The notes below the pieces were generated by a model, which searched no databases, was not told the origin of the DNA, and worked only from the letters and a program-made list of their open reading frames with translations. From a virus: 64,000 bases of DNA. The position numbers were made by a program, and so were the translations under genes. The stretch covers positions 278,056-342,055 of IMG/VR virus record IMGVR_UViG_3300036766_002289, one strand, 5' to 3'. Positions 43,942 through 52,242 of the stretch are shown one piece after another (the stretch's first letter is position 1; every line of letters starts with the position of its first letter).

Positions 43942-44604
43942 TTAAACTGAGTAGTTTTTGCCACTTCGAACGTCATATATAAGAATACTGCGTAAATTAG
44001 GCCATTTATCTTTTAAATTTCTACCAAGTTCCAAGAATTTTGATATATGTTCGGCTCGATCTTCGAATACTTCGACAGTTTGTATTTCTTGCGACATAAG
44101 GCGGTTAATAATCACGAATGCTTTATAGTCAAAGGTATCGTTAGATTTAGGGTATTCTGGGTGGCTAGTTAGGTCTTTCTGACCTTTAAAGAAATATTCA
44201 TTTGCATGGACGCCATAGCTTGAAAGAATTTCTTTAACGCGATCTTTCAGGGCTGCGTGTCTTCCTGTCATAATTACTGTATAGGTTTGTGGGTCATTAT
44301 GGAAGGATTTTAGTGCATTAGCTACGTTAGGATTAAGTTTATCTGGGGTTGGGTGAAAGATAGGTGGGTGGAGTGTTTCTTGTCTGCCCCACCAACCAGT
44401 TCTTCTAAATTTAGGGTCAAAACCATTTTGTATGGCAGTATCTTTATCTTTTACGTACCAGGGTTTGCCAGTACTTTTTTCATATTCTGGGATACCTTCT
44501 TCGGGGGTTGGGGTAAACACAAGGGTATCATCGAAGTCAATAATGACTAGGCGATTGATCCCTGTTGGGGCACTTTCCATAAACGTTTTGAAATTAAGCT
44601 TCAT
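43942..44604 (-). CDS. HAD-superfamily phosphatase (SAK-like) with a targeting-like N-terminus
   Basis: 220 residues. IIDFDDTLV at 21-29 is HAD motif I with its DxD; MTGRHAALKDR is motif II; FEDR near 186 is motif III/IV. Large N-terminal cap region (WWGRQETLHPP). The pattern resembles the Swiss-Army-Knife HAD group often linked to RNA repair. The start MKLNFKTFMES again has the F-x-x-F-M/L spacing of neighbours. Overlaps the CCA-adding enzyme gene by 11 bases. Confidence 0.7.
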   Translation of the reverse strand: MKLNFKTFMESAPTGINRLVIIDFDDTLVFTPTPEEGIPEYEKSTGKPWYVKDKDTAIQNGFDPKFRRTGWWGRQETLHPPIFHPTPDKLNPNVANALKSFHNDPQTYTVIMTGRHAALKDRVKEILSSYGVHANEYFFKGQKDLTSHPEYPKSNDTFDYKAFVIINRLMSQEIQTVEVFEDRAEHISKFLELGRNLKDKWPNLRSILIYDVRSGKNYSV

Positions 44605-46114
44605 TTGGCTTGGTCATATTCTGACGGAACTTATTGGTTTCAATGGACTTAATAGCGTTTCCAAATTCTTCGCCTTGTGGTATTTTGCCGCCAAGTTGTT
44701 GAATAATTTCTGGGTTGATAGTTTTTCTATCGCCATCTTGCACATAGCCTTTAGTTTGAAGGTTATGGTTCATAAACTTACCAATAATATCTTCTGGTAG
44801 TTTATTCATTCTTCCCCATTGTTTAGCGAGGCTAGGAACGATGCCTGTTCTATGGAAATCTTTTTTCATATCATAGAACTTATCAAAGAATGCTTGTGGA
44901 TTTTGTCCATGAGAAGAAACCCACTTAGAAAGTTCGATTAAGTGAGTAATATCACGGATTTCATCATTGGTCCAGGTGCCTTGTTTTAGGACTTGTTCGA
45001 TCTTATTGGTTGGGTTATTTCTCAATAGCCAAGCGATAGCGAGTCTTTTTTCTTTCTTATCGCTGAAGTCTTCTGGGGCATCTAGTTTAAACTGTAGGTC
45101 TGGGAATACGGTATTAAGTAGTCCAAGGTCTTTGAACAATTTAACATATTGAGTTGGGTCAACATCTGGGTGTTGTAGGCCCTTTAGGAATTCGTCTCTA
45201 ATACGTTCACGGCTTACAGATGGAAGGTCTTTAATATCCAAGATAGCTTCTTTTACTTCATCTGGAATCTTGGTATTTTTACCGTGAGAAGCGACGAAGC
45301 GGAGGTAACGCATAGCTCTTAGTTGGTCTTCTTCTAGGCGTTCTTTGGCATTGCCAACGAACTTAACTTCACCGCTTCTAATGTGGTGAGCGCCGCCGTG
45401 TGGGTCAATAAGTTTGGAATTGGCACCGTCTGATGAGGTTAGTGGGATGTACATGGAGTTCATAGTGAAGTCTCTTCTTTGTGCATCGTCATCTAGTCCA
45501 GCGAATTCCATACGATCTGGGGTGCGGCCATCGCCGCTTTTTGAGTCTTTTCTGAAGGTTGCAATTTCGAATTCTTCACCATTAACTCTAGCACCGATTA
45601 CGAATTCTTTGCCGCTACGATCCCAGCCTTTGGCGTAGAAAATTTTGCTCTTATTACCAGCTTCTGGGTGTTTGTCATACTTTTTATCTACAGGAGCATT
45701 CTTACCAGTTTGTGGTTTAGTTTCAGCGAAGCCTGCGCTTCTAAGGATAAGTCTAATTTCATCTGGGGTAGCATCTGTGGCAAGGTCATAATCTTTAGGT
45801 GTTTTGCCTTTAAGATGATCTCTTACAGCGCCGCCAACAAGGTATAGACCTTTCTTTTTTAATTTAGGTGTAGTTTCACCTTTGGCGTCGATAGTGGTTA
45901 GTTTCTGTGGATAGCCATCTGGACCTGGGAAATTAACTTGGCCGCTATCAAGGAAAGCCTTGATGATGGTTCTTAGGTTTGGATGGTGTTCCGCATCGAC
46001 TGTGAATGGCTTAAAGTCACTATCGTCACCGAGTTTAACTTCGGAGGGTGCTTTCTTTCCACCTTCTTCTACATTTTCTTTCAAGCTCAAATATTCTAAA
46101 AAAGTTTTTCTCAT
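44594..46114 (-). CDS. cca: CCA tRNA nucleotidyltransferase
   Basis: 506 residues. LVGGAVRD at 92-99 and DYDLAT at 108-113 form the class II nucleotidyltransferase site; RRDFTMNSMY at 213-222 is the next conserved block; LEEDQLRAMRYLRF at 260-273 is the hallmark of the head/neck domain. About 85 residues precede the catalytic domain, starting MRKTFLEYLSLKENV, which does not belong to the family and resembles the N-terminal tags of neighbouring proteins. The enzyme adds CCA to tRNA 3' ends; the tRNA genes found in this window encode none. It could be a related poly(A) polymerase, but the tRNA context favours CCA addition. Confidence 0.9.
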   Translation of the reverse strand: MRKTFLEYLSLKENVEEGGKKAPSEVKLGDDSDFKPFTVDAEHHPNLRTIIKAFLDSGQVNFPGPDGYPQKLTTIDAKGETTPKLKKKGLYLVGGAVRDHLKGKTPKDYDLATDATPDEIRLILRSAGFAETKPQTGKNAPVDKKYDKHPEAGNKSKIFYAKGWDRSGKEFVIGARVNGEEFEIATFRKDSKSGDGRTPDRMEFAGLDDDAQRRDFTMNSMYIPLTSSDGANSKLIDPHGGAHHIRSGEVKFVGNAKERLEEDQLRAMRYLRFVASHGKNTKIPDEVKEAILDIKDLPSVSRERIRDEFLKGLQHPDVDPTQYVKLFKDLGLLNTVFPDLQFKLDAPEDFSDKKEKRLAIAWLLRNNPTNKIEQVLKQGTWTNDEIRDITHLIELSKWVSSHGQNPQAFFDKFYDMKKDFHRTGIVPSLAKQWGRMNKLPEDIIGKFMNHNLQTKGYVQDGDRKTINPEIIQQLGGKIPQGEEFGNAIKSIETNKFRQNMTKPNEA

Positions 46115-46128
46115 AGCTTTACCTTATT

Positions 46129-46138
46129 ATTATTTATG
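46129..46138 (-). promoter_or_regulatory. Late-promoter-like box CATAAATAAT
   Basis: Minus strand, about 15 bases before the CCA-adding enzyme start; AAGG lies between. Confidence 0.5.
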
Positions 46139-46210
46139 GTTTGGCTCAAATTTTCTATAGAATAATAGACCGTCTTTTTCTAATTGGTTCTAGGAAAAAC
46201 TCAAATTTAG

Positions 46211-46220
46211 CCTAAATAAT
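46211..46220 (+). promoter_or_regulatory. Late-promoter-like box CCTAAATAAT
   Basis: Four bases before the ATG at 46225; forms a divergent pair with the box at 46129. Confidence 0.5.
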
Positions 46221-46224
46221 TATT

Positions 46225-46680
46225 ATGGATAACGAAGAATTGGAAAAATTACTTCCACAGATAAATGTAAGTGTACCACAACAATTGCCGCAACAAGAGG
46301 AAAAAGAGAGCATAATTCCACCTGAGTTAATTCTAGGGTTATTTGATGAATCTTTAAACGATATAAAGAAGCAGGGGGAGCAGCTTGATACTTTGATAGA
46401 TGCCTTTGTAGATATGGTTATAAATGGTGGGGACTCGACTACATCGAGTAAAGAGGCTTTGGTAAATTTGGTTAAAATCAAAACAGATACGACGAACAAT
46501 AAGAGTAAAATCTTAGATTTAATGACTAGGATTCATTTAAAGGATAAGGACACTTTCCCAAGGTATTTGAATTTGCACGCACAGCAAACGAACAACATAG
46601 CTGGGCCGACTGATAAAAGGGAGTTAATCAAGCATCTGAACAAAATCCAGAAAAAGAATAAGGAAAATAGCGGCGCATAA
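46225..46680 (+). CDS. Helical protein, possible small terminase-like
   Basis: 151 residues: Gln/Pro-rich start, then a long amphipathic helical region (LFDESLNDIKKQGEQLDTLI, DTTNNKSKILDLMTRI) and a basic end. Length and layout resemble T4 gp16-type small terminase subunits, but I see no decisive motif. Immediately followed by another late-box gene. Confidence 0.45.
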   Translation: MDNEELEKLLPQINVSVPQQLPQQEEKESIIPPELILGLFDESLNDIKKQGEQLDTLIDAFVDMVINGGDSTTSSKEALVNLVKIKTDTTNNKSKILDLMTRIHLKDKDTFPRYLNLHAQQTNNIAGPTDKRELIKHLNKIQKKNKENSGA

Positions 46681-46682
46681 AC

Positions 46683-46692
46683 GCTAAATAAT
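46683..46692 (+). promoter_or_regulatory. Late-promoter-like box GCTAAATAAT
   Basis: Three bases before the ATG at 46696. No Shine-Dalgarno between box and start. Confidence 0.5.
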
Positions 46693-46695
46693 AAA

Positions 46696-48006
46696 ATGAC
46701 AGATATTATAAATCTTGAAGATTGGTTAGAAGCTTATGCAACTGGTACGGACACGATAGATACTCCAGCAGGCAATCCTGCTGCTGATCCATACAATCCA
46801 GCGGGTGGTGGTTCCATTGATCCTGCTGCATCACCGAAAGGTGATCCAAACATTTCTAACATGCCTCCAGAAGAAATGGACAGTCATCCAGACGATAATG
46901 ATCCATCTTCTGACCCACAAAATCCAGACATGCCTGAAGATAAAGAGCATTTGGATTATGAACAGTGGAAGAAACAATTTTTGATTTCCGCCATTAAAGG
47001 TGACGTTCAAGAGATGAAGGAGTTGCTTAATGATGTAACTAATCGTGATTTAGATTCTTATCAAAGGAAGTTTGTTGATGACAACCTGAACATTGTGCAG
47101 CTTCGTGAATACACTAATATTGAGAAGGCTTCTAAAGAAATCAAAAAGATGATTAAGGATAATTTGGACCACAATAATCCTGGTACTTCTTTGGCTGAGT
47201 ATATTACTCAGGTTTTGGACACAATTCCTTTGTTGAATCCTGTATTTATAAAGTTGAGTGGTATGCATGGTCAGAAAGCAGATTTGCATCGTAAGTATAT
47301 TGCTTCTTTAACTGGTTCCATTCAAGTGGGCAGTGGAGGCAATGCAGAGGATTTGATTTATAATGATAAGGATTATTCCATTCGTATTTCAACTAGAATG
47401 AATGCTAGATTTGGGGATTGTCTTATTGGTAGTTGGAATTTGAGAGCGGATGATCCAGAGAGGTATTTAAAACCGCCTGAAATTCAGCGATTACATGAAG
47501 GAAGTCCAGAAGAAAAAGATGCTTTGAAGAAACGAGTGATTATAGACTCCATTTCTGAGACTTGGAAGACAAGGGCATTCATCATCAATGTTGTTGGTAC
47601 TGATGGGACCATTTACACTATTGGTTGGGACATTGCAACATCTTTGAAGGCTGCATTTACAGAAGGTAAGATATTAGTCAAGACTAAGAACAATGATGGT
47701 TCAGAGGCTATGATTGACAAGGATGGGGCAATTATAACTTTTGACGACATGAAAATTGTTTATGTTAAAGAGACAGGTGAGACTGATGAGGATGGTAAGC
47801 CTGTCAAGAGGGAAATGGAGTTCATCAATAAAAGACAGGGGCAATTATTTTTGACAGCACAATTGGGGACTTTAAAGGGTGCGGCATCAAGTTTTCCTGG
47901 CATAAAGATAAAGGAAACACCTTGGCAAGGCAACCCAAGTGATTTGAGAGTCTTGCAAAGGTGTGTCCCATCTGCGTTGGAAATTTTGATGAGAACTTGT
48001 GGTTAA
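46696..48006 (+). CDS. Possible virion protein
   Basis: 436 residues. N-terminus MTDIINLEDWLEAYATG, then a Pro/Gly/Asp-rich low-complexity linker (about 20-85), then a folded region with a helical first half and a beta-rich second half (FIINVVGTDGTIYTIGWDIA). Acidic overall. The tag-like N-terminus and position suggest a structural or packaged protein. The 3' end overlaps the convergent nuclease-like gene by 4 bases. Confidence 0.55.
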   Translation: MTDIINLEDWLEAYATGTDTIDTPAGNPAADPYNPAGGGSIDPAASPKGDPNISNMPPEEMDSHPDDNDPSSDPQNPDMPEDKEHLDYEQWKKQFLISAIKGDVQEMKELLNDVTNRDLDSYQRKFVDDNLNIVQLREYTNIEKASKEIKKMIKDNLDHNNPGTSLAEYITQVLDTIPLLNPVFIKLSGMHGQKADLHRKYIASLTGSIQVGSGGNAEDLIYNDKDYSIRISTRMNARFGDCLIGSWNLRADDPERYLKPPEIQRLHEGSPEEKDALKKRVIIDSISETWKTRAFIINVVGTDGTIYTIGWDIATSLKAAFTEGKILVKTKNNDGSEAMIDKDGAIITFDDMKIVYVKETGETDEDGKPVKREMEFINKRQGQLFLTAQLGTLKGAASSFPGIKIKETPWQGNPSDLRVLQRCVPSALEILMRTCG

Positions 48007-48578
48007 CACTTAATCCCAAGATATCCATATTCAATCTTAACTGGTCCCAATAGACTATTAGGAACTTCCATAGGAACAAAAGAAGGCAATTTTTCTATAT
48101 CTGCATATTTAAGAACTGTCATAATGCCACGATGGAGTTCGCCTTTTTCTTCGGCAGGGCGAGTATAAATTTTGTATAATTCGCCCTTCTTGGCAACGAT
48201 GTTATCCTTTATAATCTTACTGAGCATGTCTTTAAGGTCTTCTGTATGATACAGACCAAATTGAGCCTTTGTTATGAATTTGGCTTCTTCATAAAGCATA
48301 AGTTGAGCAATAAGTTTATTGGCGAATGCCCAACCTGAACTTATTCTGCCATTTGCCCTGGCTAATTCAATCCAAGTAGAATTAGCAGGGATTCTTTTTT
48401 TCCTGGCTTTAACATCTAATTTCCTGCCATTTAAATAACCATCTATCCCAGCGCAGTCTTCTTTGAGACTTGCATTAACATACTTTTGTTTGTGAATCTT
48501 GCATACTTCCTCGAATAAGTTTTCCGCAAGTCGTCCTTCGAGACTAGAACCACGTCTATCATACTTATGAGCTTCCAT
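48003..48578 (-). CDS. PD-(D/E)xK-like nuclease candidate
   Basis: 191 residues from MEAHKYDRRG. EDCAGIDGYLNGRKLDVKAR has the D-x(8-10)-(D/E)-x-K spacing of the restriction-endonuclease-like fold (DxK at DVK), preceded by an N-terminal Glu in LAENLFEEV. The rest is helical. With the methylase gene two genes upstream it may be the cutting subunit of a restriction-modification-like set, or a stand-alone resolvase or homing-type enzyme. Confidence 0.5.
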   Translation of the reverse strand: MEAHKYDRRGSSLEGRLAENLFEEVCKIHKQKYVNASLKEDCAGIDGYLNGRKLDVKARKKRIPANSTWIELARANGRISSGWAFANKLIAQLMLYEEAKFITKAQFGLYHTEDLKDMLSKIIKDNIVAKKGELYKIYTRPAEEKGELHRGIMTVLKYADIEKLPSFVPMEVPNSLLGPVKIEYGYLGIKC

Positions 48579-48588
48579 AATTCTCCTT

Positions 48589-49164
48589 TTAAGCTGCATT
48601 CTTAGTTAATGTATAGCCAAATTTAGCTATGTGTTCGTAGAAAGATTTTTTCCTCCACCCACTAGGCTTAAGTGTGCCGTTATGCACGCATCGCAATAAT
48701 TCAGCACTCTCTAATATGAACAGGTTCCATTTTCCATATGCTGTGATATCAACAATTACAAAATAAGGATAAGAATCAATTGAATAAATTAGATCATCTA
48801 TATCGCATGTTCTGCCTTTGCCCATAAACTCTGACAACTGAAATTTTACACCGCATTTAGTAAGACACCTTACACTAAGGGGATATTCAAGCACCGCTGC
48901 GCTAATTTTGATTATAGCTAAAGCATCCCTTGATGGGTCAGACTTATCATATATCAGTGATGCTTTATTTCCACCAAAAGTAACAGGTGAGGTTATATAC
49001 TCAACCGCTCTTTCTGCAATTACGGAGGCGTGTCTTCCATCGGAAAAACTTTCGGCTAAGTGTGTAGCAGGCATAGATTTTCCATTCATGCTAATTGAGA
49101 TGCCCATGTCTATAGCATGACATATTTTTTCACAACTATTTAAAATAGGAGCATTTGACCACAT
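48589..49164 (-). CDS. Unknown protein between methylase and nuclease
   Basis: 191 residues. SYPYFVIVDITAYGKWNLFI reads as strands with an acidic residue, followed by basic ESAELLRCVHNGTLKPSGWR, but no catalytic pattern is certain. Spacing of 1 base to the methylase gene and 10 to the nuclease indicates one operon, so a role in DNA recognition or cleavage is plausible. Confidence 0.5.
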   Translation of the reverse strand: MWSNAPILNSCEKICHAIDMGISISMNGKSMPATHLAESFSDGRHASVIAERAVEYITSPVTFGGNKASLIYDKSDPSRDALAIIKISAAVLEYPLSVRCLTKCGVKFQLSEFMGKGRTCDIDDLIYSIDSYPYFVIVDITAYGKWNLFILESAELLRCVHNGTLKPSGWRKKSFYEHIAKFGYTLTKNAA

Positions 49165-49165
49165 A

Positions 49166-49978
49166 TTAAATCTCTTTTAATCTTTCTAAAGTCATTTGAC
49201 AATAAGTTTCGTCTAATTCAATTCCAATACCATTGACGCTTAGTTTTTCTGTAGCTAGGAGTGTTGTGCCTGCACCTAGAAAGGGGTCCAACACAACCAT
49301 GTCATTGCTAACTCCCGCCAACTTAATGCACATTTCTGGCAATTCCGTTGGAAAGCCAGCAGGATGTTCTTTTTTCTTTTGGACCGTTTTGTAAGGAATG
49401 AACCATGTATTCCCTCTACATCTACGGTCGGGTTTGCCCTCCTTTTCTCCATGATTCCATCGTTCAATATTGCTTTTGTCTTGGTATGGGACACCCACAC
49501 CGAGTCTGTCCAATGTCACTAGCCCACTTTTAGTAAAATGGAAAATAGACTCATGTTGGTCATTAAGATACCTTTTACTATTAATGGGTTTGAAATGACC
49601 ACTACTATGTTCGTTGATGGTGATTGACTTAACCCAAACGATGTTGTTTTGTAGTATTAATCCAGTATTCTTTGCTATTTCCATACAGACTTGCATAGCA
49701 ATATATGGCAATGAAGGTTTATTACCGATATTAAGAAATAGTGAACCATTGTCTTTAAGGACTCTTTTTATTTCCGTTCCTATCTCACAAAGCCATGCAA
49801 GATAGGCTTCATTGGTCATACGATCTTCATAGGTCTTATATTTGATGCCAATGTTATATGGTGGACTAGTAACAACAACGTCCACAGACCTATCTGGCAT
49901 CAGTTTCATTTCCGCCAAACAATCGTAACAGATTACTTTCTGTTTATTAACAATCCATTCTTTTCTAGTGTCATTCAT
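49166..49978 (-). CDS. DNA methyltransferase, beta class (N4/N6)
   Basis: 270 residues from MNDTRKEWIVN (an upstream frame to 50020 has no ribosome site). TSPPYNIG at 37-44 is catalytic motif IV; DPFLGAGTT at 231-239 is the AdoMet motif I. The order IV, target region, I defines the beta class. It methylates adenine N6 or cytosine N4; the site is unknown. Phages use such enzymes to evade restriction; two downstream genes could be the matching nuclease parts. Confidence 0.88.
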   Translation of the reverse strand: MNDTRKEWIVNKQKVICYDCLAEMKLMPDRSVDVVVTSPPYNIGIKYKTYEDRMTNEAYLAWLCEIGTEIKRVLKDNGSLFLNIGNKPSLPYIAMQVCMEIAKNTGLILQNNIVWVKSITINEHSSGHFKPINSKRYLNDQHESIFHFTKSGLVTLDRLGVGVPYQDKSNIERWNHGEKEGKPDRRCRGNTWFIPYKTVQKKKEHPAGFPTELPEMCIKLAGVSNDMVVLDPFLGAGTTLLATEKLSVNGIGIELDETYCQMTLERLKEI

Positions 49979-50020
49979 GGAACAAAAGATACAAGAAATG
50001 AAAAAATAAATCAATATCAT

Positions 50021-50030
50021 CCTAAATACT
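50021..50030 (+). promoter_or_regulatory. Late-promoter-like box CCTAAATACT
   Basis: Three bases before the ATG at 50034. Confidence 0.4.
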
Positions 50031-50033
50031 TTG

Positions 50034-50522
50034 ATGGAAAAGTTTTTTCAATTTATTGACAAAAAAGAAAGAGAAGCCAAACATCAGCTAAAGATTATTG
50101 AGAAAATCCTTGGTGGGCATGGCTTTACGGTCAAAGACCATATCAATGACGATGACCCATATGTGTTTGTTTACAATCCAGCAAAGAACACATTTTTTGA
50201 TGGGATTCGCGTCTACAAGGTGGGGGATCAGTTGTCTTTCCGAGTTCAGAAAGAAGAAAAGACACACCCATTTGGCAGGGCATATCCATTAGCAATTGAG
50301 GACATGTTTACGGATTTAGTATCAGACCACAAACCTGAAGAAGCTGGCAAAAAGATTATTGAAGCGGTTTTAACAGAAGTGAAGAAGTTTTTTGAAAAGA
50401 GTTCGGAGGCAGAAAAGGATATCAGGGACAAGCAGTTTGACAAAGACCCATTTGGTAAGGTTCAGGTTAGAAGTTCAGATTTTGGAATGGATTATAGTAA
50501 CCTCACATATCAAAAAGCATGA
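50034..50522 (+). CDS. Hypothetical protein with a targeting-like N-terminus
   Basis: 162 residues. MEKFFQFIDKKEREAKHQLK at the start fits the F-x-F-I-x-x-K-E spacing of neighbours. The body is alpha/beta (DPYVFVYNPAKNTFFDGIRV) with a charged helical end. Function unknown. Confidence 0.55.
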   Translation: MEKFFQFIDKKEREAKHQLKIIEKILGGHGFTVKDHINDDDPYVFVYNPAKNTFFDGIRVYKVGDQLSFRVQKEEKTHPFGRAYPLAIEDMFTDLVSDHKPEEAGKKIIEAVLTEVKKFFEKSSEAEKDIRDKQFDKDPFGKVQVRSSDFGMDYSNLTYQKA

Positions 50523-50568
50523 TTTTTTGAACTTGACTCAAATGAAGAAGTAGACTATAATATGGTCT

Positions 50569-51507
50569 ATGAATAAATACACAAAAGAATTTGTTGAAAA
50601 ATTTTACAAACAAAATGGCTGCCAACTCCTAGAAACGTATACTAATGCTCGTGATTCTTTAAGATATATGTGTAAATGCGGTAACGTGGCCAGGAACAAT
50701 TTCTTCAATTTCATGAAATCTCCATATTGCTGGGATTGTGCTGCTAGGAGTCAGTCTCATCCTCAAGAATATGTTGAGAATTGTTTCCAAGAAAGAGGAT
50801 GCGAGCTTTTAGACACTTATAAAAACAATGGCACTAGAATGAAATTTAAATGTAAGTGCGGGGAAATTTCAACAATAACATTTGCATCATTCCATGACAA
50901 GGGTTGTTATTGCGAGAACTGCGGTGGTAAGAAGAAATTAAGCATTGAATACATCAAGGACGAGATGAACAAATTCAACTACATTTTAATAAGTGATGAA
51001 TATATTAATGCTCGGTCAAAACTCAAACTCAAGTGTGCCAAAGGGCATGATTGTGAAATAAGTTGGAACAATTTTCAAAAAGGGAAAAGATGTAGAACCT
51101 GCTTCATAGAAACAAAGTGGCATAAGCCAGAACATCGTCCATTTGTTCTGATGTGTAGGTCTTTACTAAGAAATTGCTTAAGAAATATTAAGGTAAAGAA
51201 AACAGGCAAAACTGAACAGATGCTTGGCTACGATGGTAAACAACTTTACGAGCATGTTACCAATCATATTAATTGGAATGCAGTTAAAAATGGTGAGTGG
51301 CACCTAGACCATATCTTCCCAATCAAGGCTTTTTGTGATTATAATTTGCTAGATACTAAATTGATTAATTGCTTGGAAAACATACAGCCATTGACAGGTG
51401 AAGATAATCTATTAAAAGACCAACATTCGCCTGTATCGTTAAAACTAGCCAAATATTCTAAGGAAAAATTTGAGAATTGGCTTCAATCTAAAAACATTAA
51501 ATTTTAG
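50569..51507 (+). CDS. HNH endonuclease with repeated zinc modules
   Basis: 312 residues. Three copies of a module of about 65 residues (NGCQLLETYTNARDS...CKCG...CWDC; RGCELLDTYKNNGTR...CKCG...CENC; a third with YINARSKLKLKCAKGH...CRTC) precede an HNH core with WHLDHIFPIKAF near 243-254 and LENIQPL. Repeated treble-clef modules of this type read DNA in phage homing endonucleases. It has the only endonuclease insertion in the tail operon side of the window. Confidence 0.88.
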   Translation: MNKYTKEFVEKFYKQNGCQLLETYTNARDSLRYMCKCGNVARNNFFNFMKSPYCWDCAARSQSHPQEYVENCFQERGCELLDTYKNNGTRMKFKCKCGEISTITFASFHDKGCYCENCGGKKKLSIEYIKDEMNKFNYILISDEYINARSKLKLKCAKGHDCEISWNNFQKGKRCRTCFIETKWHKPEHRPFVLMCRSLLRNCLRNIKVKKTGKTEQMLGYDGKQLYEHVTNHINWNAVKNGEWHLDHIFPIKAFCDYNLLDTKLINCLENIQPLTGEDNLLKDQHSPVSLKLAKYSKEKFENWLQSKNIKF

Positions 51508-51673
51508 GGTTATTCATTCTGCCAAAAGTCATGTTTTTTTGAAGTCTAATTTCTGGATTTCCAATAAATACTACCCAAATCAAGTCATGTTCTTGTGAAT
51601 AGTCAATTATAAAATGTGCAAAGCCTTTTCCTCTTGGTGTTTCGAGTGGAATAGCAGGGTTTAGTTGTAGCAT
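51497..51673 (-). CDS. Small conserved phage protein (NPAIPLETPRGKGFAHFIID)
   Basis: 58 residues on the minus strand, overlapping the HNH gene's end by 11 bases. LNPAIPLETPRGKGFAHFII, then HDLIWVVFIGN and an RLQKNMTFGR end are a pattern I recognise from short proteins in large phages; function unknown. A start at 51676 is equally possible. Confidence 0.65.
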   Translation of the reverse strand: MLQLNPAIPLETPRGKGFAHFIIDYSQEHDLIWVVFIGNPEIRLQKNMTFGRMNNPKI

Positions 51674-51688
51674 CATATATAGTTATAT

Positions 51689-52189
51689 ATGGCTGATATC
51701 CAATTACCTTCGAATATAAGTAGTCTTTGGCGAGCGACGGACTTTCCACAAAAAGGGACAACAACGGTAGTTCATAAAGGTAGTGTAATTAATTTTTTTT
51801 ACATTGGGCAAAGAAGGACGCCAATTCACGATCCTTATCCACTGGTGCTGGTTTCGGATATTTTTACAGATGCGGTGAGGGGAGTTAACTTAAATTTGTT
51901 GGATGCACCTTACGTAACGTCATTGATTAAGACTTACTTAGACACGCCTTTTTCTTATGCTAATATAAAGGCGGATAATTATATTATAGATGCGTTTAGG
52001 ACTTATAAGAGGAGTGGGATTAGTAGTTTAAGGATGATGGATAGTAATTTCTTGAAAGGTTTGGCGCAGGTTGCAAGGTCGTTGGATGTGAATGAAATTG
52101 AGCAGATGCGTGGTCAGATTGAGGCATTAATAAGGCAGGCATCGCAGCAACCAACCGCACAGCCAGGAGAAATGGACTTTAATGCATAA
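51689..52189 (+). CDS. Tail-operon protein of unknown role
   Basis: 166 residues. GSVINFFYIGQRRTPIHDPY, then LVLVSDIFTDAVRGVNLNLL is a pattern seen in small proteins of large T4-like phage tail operons. Ends in a Gln/Pro-rich stretch. Upstream of the tape measure gene with 53 bp between. Confidence 0.6.
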   Translation: MADIQLPSNISSLWRATDFPQKGTTTVVHKGSVINFFYIGQRRTPIHDPYPLVLVSDIFTDAVRGVNLNLLDAPYVTSLIKTYLDTPFSYANIKADNYIIDAFRTYKRSGISSLRMMDSNFLKGLAQVARSLDVNEIEQMRGQIEALIRQASQQPTAQPGEMDFNA

Positions 52190-52235
52190 ATAATTTGTCA
52201 ATTCCATTTCATTTAATAATTTTTAGATATAAATA
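52185..52235 (+). promoter_or_regulatory. Two late-promoter-like boxes before the tape measure
   Basis: CATAAATAAT at 52185-52194 and TATAAATA, the exact T4 late consensus, at 52228-52235, followed by AGGT and the ATG at 52243. Confidence 0.6.
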
Positions 52236-52242
52236 AGGTAAT

